A stretch of DNA of 64,000 bases from Clostridia bacterium (GCA_017543905.1 JAFYFC010000002.1:1-64000); one strand, 5' to 3'. Shown: positions 7,852 to 16,430, numbered from the stretch's first letter. Numbers and translations: made by a program. The notes: a model not told the origin generated them from the letters alone.

Positions 7852-7961
7852 GTTGCGAACTCTTTGGCGTGCAGCTGCGATCGTTAAACGGCTTATCGCA
7901 GTGTTCTCCTTGGAAATGCTATTGATGCTCATTTTGATGTTTGCGATAACCGTATTTTTGC

Positions 7962-7990
7962 TTGACAAGTCCGCCTGTCAGTGGTATCAT
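7962..7990 (+). promoter_or_regulatory. Promoter of the trpS T-box transcript
   Basis: TTGACA (7962-7967), a 17-nt spacer and TATCAT (7985-7990), just before the T-box leader. Confidence 0.85.
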
Positions 7991-7998
7991 AGCCTAAA

Positions 7999-8240
7999 CC
8001 GATGACGCGGAAGAGTAATACGCAAACGTGTGCACAGCGAATCGCGGGCAGTGGGAGCGCGAACACGGCGGGTGTACGAATGGGCCGCAGAGGGCGGCGG
8101 AAGGGCTTGCGCCCCTACGCAGGACGGAGGCAGCGCTCCGTTAACAAACGCGCAAGAGGGCGCACGAAATGCGCCAATTCGGGTGGCACCGCAGAAGATA
8201 ATTTTGTCCCGGGAGCATAACGCTTCCGGGATTTTCATAT
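7999..8240 (+). ncRNA. T-box riboswitch (tRNA-Trp) upstream of trpS
   Basis: The leader starts with a stem I base containing GGAAGAGTAATA, the conserved AGAGTA bulge region. The T-box proper, AATTCGGGTGGCACCGCAG, is at 8176-8194 and pairs with the uncharged tRNA end through GGUGG. A terminator hairpin (TCCCGGGAGC / GCTTCCGGGA, 8207-8234) followed by TTTTC overlaps the antiterminator. The likely specifier is TGG at 8081-8083 in the context CGAA-TGG-GCC, matching the tryptophan codon and the trpS gene downstream. Uncharged tRNA-Trp should therefore turn on trpS-folC. Confidence 0.92.
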
Positions 8241-8257
8241 GAAAACGGAGGTTATAT

Positions 8258-9271
8258 ATGGAACAGCAGACCGCATCCAAAAAACGCATTTTTTCGGGCA
8301 TACAGCCCACCGGCAACCTGACGCTGGGCAACTACATAGGCGCGCTCCGGAATTTCGGAGTGCTGCAGAACGAATACGACTGTCTGTATTCGATAGTGGA
8401 CATGCACGCGATCACGGTAAGGCAGGATCCCGCAGAGCTCAGGCGCGCGTGCCTGCGCACGATGGCGATATTCCTCGCCAGCGGACTTGACCCGGAAAAG
8501 AATATCATCTATTTCCAGAGTCAGGTTTCTCAGCACGCGGAGCTCGGCTGGATATTAGACTGCTTCACTTATATGGGCGAGCTGCAGCGCATGACGCAGT
8601 TCAAGGACAAATCTGCAAAGCACGCGGACAACATAAACGCGGGTCTGTTCACGTATCCCGTGCTGATGGCGGCGGACATACTGCTGTACATGACCGATCT
8701 CGTGCCGATAGGCGCGGATCAGAAGCAGCATCTCGAGCTTGCGCGCGATATCGCGCTGCGCTTTAACGCCGTGTACGGGGACGTGTTCACGGTGCCGGAG
8801 GGCTATTTCCCGAAGGTCGGCGCGCGCGTTATGAGCCTGCAGGAGCCTACCCGCAAAATGAGCAAATCCGATCCCGAGGAGACGTACATAGCCATACTCG
8901 ACAAGCCGGACGTCATACGCAAAAAGCTGCGCCGCGCGGTAACCGACAGCGATACGCACGTGGTTTTCGATCCTGAGAACAAGCCGGGCGTAAGCAATCT
9001 TATGGCGATAATGAGCGCGCTGACCGGCAGGAGCCTTGACGTAATAAGCGCAGAATACGACGGCAGGGGCTACGGCGTGTTCAAGGACGCAGTCGCGGAC
9101 AGCATCGTCGCCGCGCTCGAGCCGATACAAAACGAATACGACAGAATCAGCGCAGACAAGGCGTATCTTGAAAGCGTGATGGTGAGCGGACGCGAAAGAG
9201 CCGCTTCCATCGCCTACCGCACGATGCTCAAGGTGCGCAAAAAAGTGGGATTGGCGGCGCTCAAGCTGTAA
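8258..9271 (+). CDS. trpS: Tryptophanyl-tRNA synthetase
   Basis: 337 aa, the normal length for a bacterial TrpRS, a class I synthetase that charges tRNA-Trp in the cytosol. The HIGH-equivalent motif is TGNLTLGNYIGAL (residues about 18-30) and the KMSKS loop is RKMSKSDPEET. GGAGG lies 7 nt before the ATG. Transcription is controlled by the T-box leader directly upstream. folC follows after 2 nt and must be co-transcribed. Confidence 0.97.
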   Translation: MEQQTASKKRIFSGIQPTGNLTLGNYIGALRNFGVLQNEYDCLYSIVDMHAITVRQDPAELRRACLRTMAIFLASGLDPEKNIIYFQSQVSQHAELGWILDCFTYMGELQRMTQFKDKSAKHADNINAGLFTYPVLMAADILLYMTDLVPIGADQKQHLELARDIALRFNAVYGDVFTVPEGYFPKVGARVMSLQEPTRKMSKSDPEETYIAILDKPDVIRKKLRRAVTDSDTHVVFDPENKPGVSNLMAIMSALTGRSLDVISAEYDGRGYGVFKDAVADSIVAALEPIQNEYDRISADKAYLESVMVSGRERAASIAYRTMLKVRKKVGLAALKL

Positions 9272-9273
9272 TA

Positions 9274-10536
9274 ATGAATAGATTTGTCACGGCAAAACAA
9301 GCCGAAACCTGGATTAACGGAGAACGCTGGAAGGGTGAAAAGCGCGGACTTGAAAACACGCGCGCGCTGCTTGAAATACTCGGTCATCCCGAAACGCGCA
9401 TGGGCCGGATACTGCACGTAGCCGGAACCAACGGCAAGGGCAGCACCTGCGCGTATCTGTCCGGCGCTCTGACCGCCTGCGGCTATAAGACGGGGCTGTT
9501 TACTTCGCCGTATCTGAGACGCTTTAACGAACGCATCAGCTTAAACGGGCAGCCTATACCGGACGAAGCGCTTGCAGACGTCGCCTCCCGCGTCGCGGAC
9601 GCCGCCGAGGAGGCGGCGCGCAGCGGCATATTCGCAACCACGTTCGAGCTGCTGACCGTATGCGCGTGCGAATACTACGCGCGCGAGCATACCGATTTCG
9701 CGGTGATGGAGGTCGGCATGGGCGGACGGCTGGATTCCACGAACGTGCTGCCCTCGAGCGTTTCGCTTATCGCCGCGATCGGCTTCGACCATATGGCGCG
9801 GCTCGGAAACACTCTGCCCGAGATCGCCGCGGAGAAAGCGGGCATATTCAAAAGCGGCGTGCCCGCCGTGGTGATGCAAAACCCCGACAGCGTGATGCGT
9901 GTGTTTGCGGAAAGCGCGCAAAACGCAGGCGCAGAGCTTTATATAGCCGATAAGCCGCGCCTGCTCGAATACACAAAGGACGGCAGCACGTTCGAATGCA
10001 CGCTGCCCGTCAGCGGAAGGATCCTGCAGAGCATACGCGTGCGCGGCGCGCATCAGGCGGACAACGCGTGTCTTGCGCTGTCCGCGCTGGACCTGCTCGG
10101 CATAGACATGGAAGCTGCCCGCCGCGGCGTCGCGCGCGCGTACTGGCCGGGGCGGCTGGATCTGATCGGCAATATACTTATAGACTGTGCGCACAACCCG
10201 CAGGGCGCGTATACGCTCAAGGAATACGTCGATACCTTCTTCAGCGCGCACAGAAAGGTGCTGCTTACGGGCATGATGCAGGACAAGCAGATAGATAAAT
10301 GCGCAGAAATATTCGCGTCCTTCGCGGACGAAACCGTAACCACGGCGGTATCCTGGCCCAGAGCGATCAGCGCGTGCGAGCTCGCGAAGTTTTATCCAGA
10401 TGCGCACGCTGTAGAAAACGAAGAGGCCGCACTCGCCGCCGCCGTTAAACGCGCGGGCAGCGACGGACTCGTGATCTGCGCAGGCAGCGTTTATCTGGCA
10501 GGAGACGTACTGAATATACTCTCAAGCGCACGATAA
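9274..10536 (+). CDS. folC: Bifunctional dihydrofolate synthase / folylpolyglutamate synthase
   Basis: 420 aa. It ligates glutamate to dihydropteroate and to folates with ATP. The Mur-ligase-like P-loop is VAGTNGKGSTCAYLSGAL, followed by the folate-binding segment TSPYLRRFNERI and DSTNV. The ATG lies 2 nt after the trpS stop and has no own ribosome binding site, so translation is probably coupled; expression then follows the tryptophan T-box, an unexpected link between folate and tRNA-Trp charging. Confidence 0.94.
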   Translation: MNRFVTAKQAETWINGERWKGEKRGLENTRALLEILGHPETRMGRILHVAGTNGKGSTCAYLSGALTACGYKTGLFTSPYLRRFNERISLNGQPIPDEALADVASRVADAAEEAARSGIFATTFELLTVCACEYYAREHTDFAVMEVGMGGRLDSTNVLPSSVSLIAAIGFDHMARLGNTLPEIAAEKAGIFKSGVPAVVMQNPDSVMRVFAESAQNAGAELYIADKPRLLEYTKDGSTFECTLPVSGRILQSIRVRGAHQADNACLALSALDLLGIDMEAARRGVARAYWPGRLDLIGNILIDCAHNPQGAYTLKEYVDTFFSAHRKVLLTGMMQDKQIDKCAEIFASFADETVTTAVSWPRAISACELAKFYPDAHAVENEEAALAAAVKRAGSDGLVICAGSVYLAGDVLNILSSAR

Positions 10537-10551
10537 CATCAAATACATCCA

Positions 10552-10583
10552 TTCCCCTCTTGATCGCAGGAGGGGATTTCTTA
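10552..10583 (+). terminator. Rho-independent terminator after folC
   Basis: TCCCCTC / GAGGGGA stem followed by TTTCTT, 16 nt after the stop codon. Confidence 0.7.
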
Positions 10584-10601
10584 TGACTTTTTCTCAGAAT
10601 A

Positions 10602-10629
10602 TTGACTTTTCACTGAAAAGCCGTATAAT
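10602..10629 (+). promoter_or_regulatory. Promoter of the glucuronoyl esterase gene
   Basis: TTGACT (10602-10607), a 16-nt spacer and TATAAT (10624-10629), about 95 nt before the start codon. Confidence 0.65.
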
Positions 10630-10722
10630 ATTAATATCTAATTAATGTCCGCATCGGAGGTGATATCCGTTGGAGCTGTAAAGCGTTGCACTATAATACT
10701 ACAGGACTTAAAAGGAGCTGTT

Positions 10723-13326
10723 ATGAAAAAGCTGATTTCACTGTTGGTCGCCGCCTGCATACTGCTGACGTGCGCCTGTGTAGCCGACAATCCCAGCTTT
10801 ATTATTCCCGCTAACGGAGGGTATGACCCGGATACGTATCCCCGCGCGGAGGTAGACGCTGCGTTCACCGCAGACAGCGTCGCCGTGGACGGCGTCAGGG
10901 ACGCTGCTTACGACGCTTCCGCTACGGCAGACATAGTAAATATCAAGAACATAATCGACGAGTATCCTGAGGGGCTTGCGCCCGAAGGCAAGCTCTACAC
11001 CCTGTGGGACGGCGCGCTTTTGTATCTGTTCATCGAGGTTAAGGATCTTACGCCTCAGACGGACGGCGGCGAGGGCGGCGCGAACGGCTCGAATCCCGCT
11101 TATCCGGCAGGTGCAGACAGCGTTACCATAGGCGTTGACTTCTACCACGATCAGGTCGTTTACGAAACCGATACTATAGGTACCTTCAGCGTAGACAGAG
11201 CCGGAACGCTCCATTTCTACAGAAATTCAGGCATTCCGTCGCTGGGCTCCGTGCTTGCTGATCCTATCCATCCCGAATACCTGAACCGCATCAATTCCTA
11301 TGCCGCGGGCGTGCTTACGGACGCGGACGGAAACGAAGCCGGCTATACGATCGAAGCCGCTATACAGATAGAAGGTCTTGACGCCGCCAACGGCACTGTG
11401 CTCGGTCTTGAGGTGCAGATAAACGACGCCGCCTCCTACGAGCAGCTTGGACTCACGAAGCCTGAGCCCGCGCCCGCAGCGGAAGGGCAGCAGCCCGCCG
11501 AGGTGCCGGACGTGCGCATAATATCGAACGTATTCCTGAGCCACGCGCAGGACAGCGTATACGCGCGCATAAACGAATCCTCCCCGAGCTGCGTCGACTG
11601 GGCGGATCTGACCCTCACCGGCTGGGACGGCGAAGCGCCATACGCGCTGAGCACCTGGCGCATAACCAACATGACGCGCTATCTCGACTCCATATCCTTC
11701 CCGAAGGACGTGTATACAGCTGAGTCGCAGGCGGCGCTCGACACGGCGCGCGCTGATGCCGAAGCGGTGCTCGAGGCGACCGACATGGCAGTTATAAACG
11801 CCGCGGCGGACGCGCTGGAAGCAGCCGTGGCAAATCTGCGCTGGGCCGATACGAAGTATCCCGATCCGGACGAGCTGCCCGATCAGATGACGCTGCCCAA
11901 TCCCTATAAGTTCTTCGGCAGCGACCGCGTCGTCGAAAGCAGCGAAGACTGGGCCGAAAGGCGCGCGGAGATACTGGATCTTGCGCAGTTCTACGAGTAC
12001 GGCTACAAGCCCGGCGCCCCCGAGAAAGCTGAGATAACCGCTATAGAGCATTTCTCTGTGGGCGACGTACGCCACATACTCTTCTGGGGCTTCTGGCCGA
12101 TGGACGTAACCATTACCTGCCCCACGGACGTAGTAACGCTGAGCGTGACCGACAACGGCGTGACCGCGACGCTCGAATACACCGTATACCTGCCCACCGA
12201 GGAGCAGCTTGCCGCATCAGGTCACACCGATGGCAAAATCCCCGCAGTGCTCAGCTATGACGGCGACAACGAGACCTTCAGAAACGCGGGCATCGCGGTC
12301 GTAAACATCCCCTCCGGCAGCGGCGGAGACGGCCGTACGAACGAATATGCCTGGGGACAGAGGACCGGCGCGTTCTATGAACTGTATCCCTATTCCAGAA
12401 ACGGAGAAGGCGCGCTCAAGGAGGTTTCCAGCGAAATGGCGGCCGCATGGGCGGCGACGCGGGTAATCGATTCTCTGGAGACTATCGGCTCGTGTGAAAT
12501 CGAGTACGCAGACGAGATCGCCGCGCTCGTAGACCCCACCAAGCTCGCGGTGACCGGCTTCTCGATAAACGGCAAATACGCTTTCGTGGCGGCGGTCTTT
12601 GACGAGCGCATAGGCGTATGCATCCCCGGTGCGGCGGGCGCGAGCGGCCCCAGCCCCTGGAGATATGTATATACCGGTCACGAATACGACTGGACCGGCA
12701 CGCCCTTCGCACCTGCAGACGAGACTGCGGTATCTGCGAAGCAGTATTCGACCGGCACCGAGGTAATGGCCAACAGCGTGCGTCACAACCGCGTGCGCGA
12801 GACCGAGCTGTTCCGTCAGTTCCTTACTCCGTTTAACTTCTACAAGCGGCTTGAAGGCGCTTACGGCTTCGGCACGCGTTTGCCCTATGACCAGAACGAC
12901 CTGATCGCGACCCTCGCGCCGCGCGCGATAGTGCTGCTGAACACCGTAAACGATTATAACGACGGCTGCGAAGCAGACTCGCTGGGACTTGAGGTCGCAA
13001 AGGCCGTATACCGCGCTCTGGGCTACGACGCGGATGATCTGGTCAAGTTCAACCAGCGCGGCGTCCAGCCGGGAGAACCCCATGGTTCCGAGGTCTCTCA
13101 GCACATACGCACCGCCGAATACCTGAACTACTACTTCTGCGGCGAAGATATGAGCGAAGAGACCGCCGTATGGCTGAACACCGACCCCTTCGCACTGCCC
13201 GTGTGCAACGGTCAGACCGAGTCGCCGTATGATTACTACTACGGCGGATACAACACCATAACCGGCGGCACGGAAGGCAAAACCGGTACCGACGGCTGGT
13301 ACTATTACGAATTCCCGAATAAATAA
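10723..13326 (+). CDS. Secreted CBM9-like / CE15 glucuronoyl esterase
   Basis: 867 aa from ATG 10723 (AAAAGGAG site). Signal peptide MKKLISLLVAACILLTCAC, probably a lipoprotein anchor. Residues about 40-230 resemble CBM9/DOMON carbohydrate-binding domains (VDGVRDAAYD, then LWDGALLYLFIEVKD). About 310-365 is a short FIVAR-like helical segment. The C-terminal half matches CE15: a DRVVESSEDWAERRAEIL entry segment, nucleophile elbow TGFSINGKYAF with Ser614, and a terminal His in PGEPHGSE. CE15 enzymes split esters between lignin alcohols and the 4-O-methyl-glucuronate of xylan. This points to plant cell wall degradation; no xylanase genes are adjacent. It has its own promoter and terminator. Confidence 0.86.
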   Translation: MKKLISLLVAACILLTCACVADNPSFIIPANGGYDPDTYPRAEVDAAFTADSVAVDGVRDAAYDASATADIVNIKNIIDEYPEGLAPEGKLYTLWDGALLYLFIEVKDLTPQTDGGEGGANGSNPAYPAGADSVTIGVDFYHDQVVYETDTIGTFSVDRAGTLHFYRNSGIPSLGSVLADPIHPEYLNRINSYAAGVLTDADGNEAGYTIEAAIQIEGLDAANGTVLGLEVQINDAASYEQLGLTKPEPAPAAEGQQPAEVPDVRIISNVFLSHAQDSVYARINESSPSCVDWADLTLTGWDGEAPYALSTWRITNMTRYLDSISFPKDVYTAESQAALDTARADAEAVLEATDMAVINAAADALEAAVANLRWADTKYPDPDELPDQMTLPNPYKFFGSDRVVESSEDWAERRAEILDLAQFYEYGYKPGAPEKAEITAIEHFSVGDVRHILFWGFWPMDVTITCPTDVVTLSVTDNGVTATLEYTVYLPTEEQLAASGHTDGKIPAVLSYDGDNETFRNAGIAVVNIPSGSGGDGRTNEYAWGQRTGAFYELYPYSRNGEGALKEVSSEMAAAWAATRVIDSLETIGSCEIEYADEIAALVDPTKLAVTGFSINGKYAFVAAVFDERIGVCIPGAAGASGPSPWRYVYTGHEYDWTGTPFAPADETAVSAKQYSTGTEVMANSVRHNRVRETELFRQFLTPFNFYKRLEGAYGFGTRLPYDQNDLIATLAPRAIVLLNTVNDYNDGCEADSLGLEVAKAVYRALGYDADDLVKFNQRGVQPGEPHGSEVSQHIRTAEYLNYYFCGEDMSEETAVWLNTDPFALPVCNGQTESPYDYYYGGYNTITGGTEGKTGTDGWYYYEFPNK

Positions 13327-13347
13327 CGTCACGGCTGAGAGCATCCC

Positions 13348-13383
13348 GCCGCGCTCCAAATCACGGAGCGCGGCGCTTTTTGC
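13348..13383 (+). terminator. Terminator after the glucuronoyl esterase gene
   Basis: Stem CCGCGCTCC / GGAGCGCGG followed by CGCTTTTTG, 20 nt after the stop codon. Confidence 0.85.
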
Positions 13384-13399
13384 TTTCAGCGGCAGGAGC

Positions 13400-13429
13400 T
13401 TGACAAAGCATCCGATTTTGGCATATCAT
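13400..13429 (+). promoter_or_regulatory. Promoter of the FlaR-like gene
   Basis: TTGACA (13400-13405), an 18-nt spacer and TATCAT (13424-13429). Confidence 0.7.
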
Positions 13430-13481
13430 ATCCGCGTGTCATTATACAGTTTTACGAACAAGCAGGAGGCACAGATGAAGT

Positions 13482-13985
13482 ATGGCTAACAGCTATTCTG
13501 GCAATCGAATAATCGTTATAGGCTGTCCCGGCAGCGGGAAGAGCACGCTGGCCATCCGTCTGCACGAGCGTACTGCGCTTCCGGTCGTACACCTCGACAA
13601 CATCTGGTGGAAAGCTGACCGCACGCATATCACGCAGGAGGAGTTCGACCAAAAGCTTGCGGAAGCGCTTTACAAGGACAGGTGGATTATAGACGGGGAT
13701 TACAGCAGAACGTATGAAATGCGCTTCCACTGCTGCGATACGGTCATATTCCTCGATTACAGCAAAGAAACCTGTATGAGTGGGATAACGGCGCGGGTTG
13801 GAAAACAGCGTCCGGATATCCCTTGGACGGAATCTGCGCTCGACACTGAGCTTGTAAAGCTGGTTCAAAGCTATCGTCAGGAGAACCGTCCTCAGATACT
13901 CAGGCTGATGGAAAAATACCCTCAGAAGCAATACTTTGTGTTTCACACACGCGAGGAAGCAGATATCTGGCTGGAAAGCCTGTAG
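13482..13985 (+). CDS. Adenylate-kinase-like P-loop protein (FlaR / topology-modulation type)
   Basis: 167 aa. Walker A GCPGSGKSTLA at residues about 14-24, then LDNIWWKADRTHI and WIIDGDYSRTYEMR, which are the conserved blocks of the FlaR-like kinase family. These proteins are cytosolic and probably phosphorylate a small substrate; the name topology modulation comes from an old annotation and the real function is unknown. AGGAGG (13464-13469) is 12 nt from this ATG but only 5 nt from an out-of-frame ATG at 13475 that encodes MKYG and stops, overlapping the real start; this could tune initiation by reinitiation. Confidence 0.82.
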   Translation: MANSYSGNRIIVIGCPGSGKSTLAIRLHERTALPVVHLDNIWWKADRTHITQEEFDQKLAEALYKDRWIIDGDYSRTYEMRFHCCDTVIFLDYSKETCMSGITARVGKQRPDIPWTESALDTELVKLVQSYRQENRPQILRLMEKYPQKQYFVFHTREEADIWLESL

Positions 13986-14144
13986 ACGTTCGCTGGTACG
14001 GCGCAGTCTGTCACGGACACGTAGCTTACTCGATAGTCCATGAACGACCAGCTGCCAATATACTCTTTCGCTCTATTCCATCAAGTAATAAGCCTATAAA
14101 GCCATAACTCGCACTTGCGAAAAACACTCTGTATCCATTCATCA

Positions 14145-15062
14145 TCAGTTGCTTTGAATTTTACGTTTATTTTTCTTCGGCCGAGACACATAATAGTAAC
14201 TTCCGATTTTCTCTTCAAGGACACGTTTCCGCTCCACGGCTTGCTTATAACAAATTCTCAATTCCTCAGGGGGCATCTCGGATCCAAATTGTCTCATCAA
14301 TTCGCTACGCTTTATGTATCCATCCTCTGGTACAGCTTTCACAACTTTGTCAATCAGTAGCTTCTTTCTCTGTCCTTCCCCCTTCATTCCGTTAATATAT
14401 GACTGATAATACTCTGCGAAAGCTCCTTCATCTTTTATCGTTGTCTCCGGGAGATCAAGCACAGAAGCCATGTAAGAAATGGCATGATCGTAAATGTCAT
14501 TCTTGGCAGCATACTCGAGGATTTTTGTTCTGATCCGCACAAGATCTCGCTTTTTTGCGTCCCCGGAATCACATGTACTGAAATCCCAATGCGTTAATTC
14601 TTCCGCAGTACATTCCAGTGTACCTATGTCATTTTCGAATCTCTTGTCAAAATCATCATGCTTTTCATCCTCAATCTGCGTTTTGTAAGATTCTCGCGCA
14701 TCGTTCATCATCTTGTCATAGAAGGATCGTTCATCATCAGGGATTGTATGGCCAGATTCCCACATTGCCGCTTCCATAATGTCCAGATGCTTTTTCATTC
14801 CAACTGAGGTGGTGCAGTTGTTCATCTTAGCTTCCTCATCCAGCAAAAGCTTATCCAGCGCGTAGAATTCAGAACCTCCTCGGACACTGGCTTTGGCGAG
14901 AAAGTTTCCCGTCGCACGGTGGGAAACAAGGTATGTTGTTTTGCCAACATGTACGAACTTTCCAGTATAAGTATTGTTCGAGCGTGTTCTGCCTGATGCT
15001 GAGCCAACTGCCGCTACAACCGCAATTACGGTTCCTAACACAATGAGTATAACAAGCCACAT
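14145..15062 (-). CDS. Membrane-anchored protein with C-terminal winged-helix-like region, unknown
   Basis: 305 aa. Residues 1-20 are one membrane helix (MWLVILIVLGTVIAVVAAVG), followed by a polar linker and a mostly helical, highly charged body. Residues about 240-295 (EDGYIKRSELMRQFGSEMPP, then a charged helix and GSYYYVSR) look like a winged-helix fold. Base composition and codon use are more AT-rich than the neighbours, suggesting acquisition. It stands alone between a gene facing the opposite way and an AT-rich gap. I do not recognise the family. Confidence 0.6.
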   Translation of the reverse strand: MWLVILIVLGTVIAVVAAVGSASGRTRSNNTYTGKFVHVGKTTYLVSHRATGNFLAKASVRGGSEFYALDKLLLDEEAKMNNCTTSVGMKKHLDIMEAAMWESGHTIPDDERSFYDKMMNDARESYKTQIEDEKHDDFDKRFENDIGTLECTAEELTHWDFSTCDSGDAKKRDLVRIRTKILEYAAKNDIYDHAISYMASVLDLPETTIKDEGAFAEYYQSYINGMKGEGQRKKLLIDKVVKAVPEDGYIKRSELMRQFGSEMPPEELRICYKQAVERKRVLEEKIGSYYYVSRPKKNKRKIQSN

Positions 15063-15253
15063 TTCAATTCACTGACTCCGTCATCAGAATTATTTCTGCT
15101 TACTGGACAAACTCTTTTGCTTTCCCAACCCAATGCATCTTTTGCAGCAATAATATGATCCTTTGCTTGACCTTCTGCATTGAAAACCACAACCGTGCCT
15201 TTGGTTAGGTTGCACTTCGTACATAAAAACCGACAAGTGTCAAGTATTGAGTA
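15035..15253 (-). pseudogene. Possible truncated zinc-ribbon gene fragment
   Basis: This minus-strand frame reads LCTKCNLTKGTVVVFNAEGQ, then AKDHIIAAKDALGW and VCPVSR, with natural-looking composition and a CxxC pair, and ends at 15035-15037, overlapping the start of the membrane protein by 28 nt. It has no in-frame ATG, GTG or TTG near its start and is closed upstream by a stop at 15254-15256. It may be the tail of a truncated gene once translationally coupled to the membrane protein. Confidence 0.3.
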
Positions 15254-15332
15254 TTATTGTTATAATACCCGTACAGCTATGTATCTTCAATGGCTCAACC
15301 TTTTTTAGCCCTTTTTTCTTCTCCTGCAAAGA

Positions 15333-15352
15333 GGCACTGCTCAGGCAGCGCC
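15333..15352 (-). terminator. Possible terminator of the DUF2007-like gene
   Basis: GGCGCTGC / GCAGTGCC stem (one G-T pair) directly after the stop codon on the minus strand, but only a weak T tract follows. Confidence 0.35.
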
Positions 15353-15359
15353 GTTATAA

Positions 15360-15704
15360 TCATTCCTCCGCTTCGTCCGTTTCGTCTTCTGATTTACCGT
15401 CTTCCGCGAACATTTCTTCTTCGATCTCACGGGCTCTGTCAAGCAGGCTGTAGGGCACGAACACCATAACGCTTTCGAGCACCGGGCCTACGCTCATCGC
15501 GAGACCCGCGCCTAAACGTCCACGCGTAACGTTCGGTATGCCGTTGTTCGTGAGTGCCTCCGCGAGCATCGACGAATAAACCGCGCGTCGCTCGGTCAGC
15601 TTGCAGAAATCGTCGTCCTGCGGCTCTCTCCCCTTCCTGCTGCGGCATTTGGGGCATTTTGTCTGCTCGTACAGCAGCATGCAGTTTTCACAGTATTTGA
15701 GCAT
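15360..15704 (-). CDS. Zinc-ribbon plus DUF2007-like protein
   Basis: 114 aa from the ATG at 15702-15704, preceded by AGGAGGTGA; a longer start seven codons upstream lacks a site. The N-terminus MLKYCENCMLLYE with a following CPKC is a two-CxxC zinc ribbon. The body (ERRAVYSSMLAEALTNNGIP, then ESVMVFVPYSLLDRAREIEE) matches the short alpha-beta DUF2007 fold of proposed signal-transducing proteins. The C-terminus is an acidic tail. No partner genes are adjacent and the function is unknown. Confidence 0.7.
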   Translation of the reverse strand: MLKYCENCMLLYEQTKCPKCRSRKGREPQDDDFCKLTERRAVYSSMLAEALTNNGIPNVTRGRLGAGLAMSVGPVLESVMVFVPYSLLDRAREIEEEMFAEDGKSEDETDEAEE

Positions 15705-16050
15705 CGCAGTCACCTCCTGATGCAAATTTGTTTAGGTCATAAGTTTCACGGTATTCCGGCGGTCAGGCGGCGCCGGACGGCTTTGGCGGTCAAAGCGTTC
15801 GCCGCTGCCGCTTCATATACAGTATAGCACTTTACCGAACTTATTTCAATACACGCCGGATAAACCAAAAACTCAGCTGCGCCGACTGCGGCGGAGTGTT
15901 TTTTACTAATTTGTATCTGTGTAAAAAATACCGACGTCGGTATGTAATAGTTAATTAAGAGACTGTCGTCTGTTTTTTTTGAAATCGATACAGAATTGTA
16001 AATCTTGCGTTCTATAATATTAAACAAGTTTGAATGGTGGAGTGTTCGTT
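15705..16050. other. Divergent intergenic region with a perfect palindrome
   Basis: No gene is visible. TACCGACGTCGGTA (15929-15942) is a perfect 14-nt palindrome in an AT-rich tract, and TATAAT at 16013-16018 is a likely -10 element for the FtsL-like gene at 16051, without a clear -35. Confidence 0.5.
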
Positions 16051-16404
16051 ATGTCGGTACGCTACACAGGCAGAGGTGTCGAGCCCGGACGCGCGATGCG
16101 GGTAAACGCGCGTACGGCTGTGCGCAGACGCGCACGGCGCTCGTCGCGTTCGCTCGCGGTGCTGCTCCTGTTATGCGTATTTGCGGCGACCGCGTGCATA
16201 GGCACCCTTATCGCCGGCATAGGCAGCATACACGCGCGCAGCGAGCTGAACGCCTCGCGCGAGCGCACGGTGCAGCTTCACAACCGCATAAACACCGTTC
16301 AGTTCGAAATAAACCGCGCCACGAGAGCCGACGTGCTTTCATATACCGCGCGTGAGCATTTAGGTATGTACTATCCCGAGGAAGCCGCTGTTTCGGCGCG
16401 TTAA
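16051..16404 (+). CDS. FtsL/DivIC-like small bitopic membrane protein
   Basis: 117 aa from ATG 16051 with GGTGGAG 10 nt upstream. A basic cytosolic N-terminus (many Arg) is followed by one membrane helix at about residues 37-60 (SLAVLLLLCVFAATACIGTL) and an extracytoplasmic helix with heptad pattern (ELNASRERTVQLHNRINTVQ) and AREHLGMYYPEE, the end pattern of DivIC/FtsL septum-formation proteins. Likely a divisome scaffold or a paralogue of one; no division genes adjoin it. Confidence 0.7.
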   Translation: MSVRYTGRGVEPGRAMRVNARTAVRRRARRSSRSLAVLLLLCVFAATACIGTLIAGIGSIHARSELNASRERTVQLHNRINTVQFEINRATRADVLSYTAREHLGMYYPEEAAVSAR

Positions 16405-16430
16405 AATATATTCCATGCTTAACCGCTTAT

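Noticed and set aside
7876..7912. CTGCGAT / ATCGCAG hairpin as terminator of the reductase fusion gene
   Set aside because: The stem is 7 bp with a long loop and no T tract; too weak to call.
15090..15224. 44-codon Cys-rich minus-strand ORF
   Set aside because: It begins with an ATG, but the overlapping frame at 15035-15253 has far more natural composition; the Cys codons look like a frame artefact.
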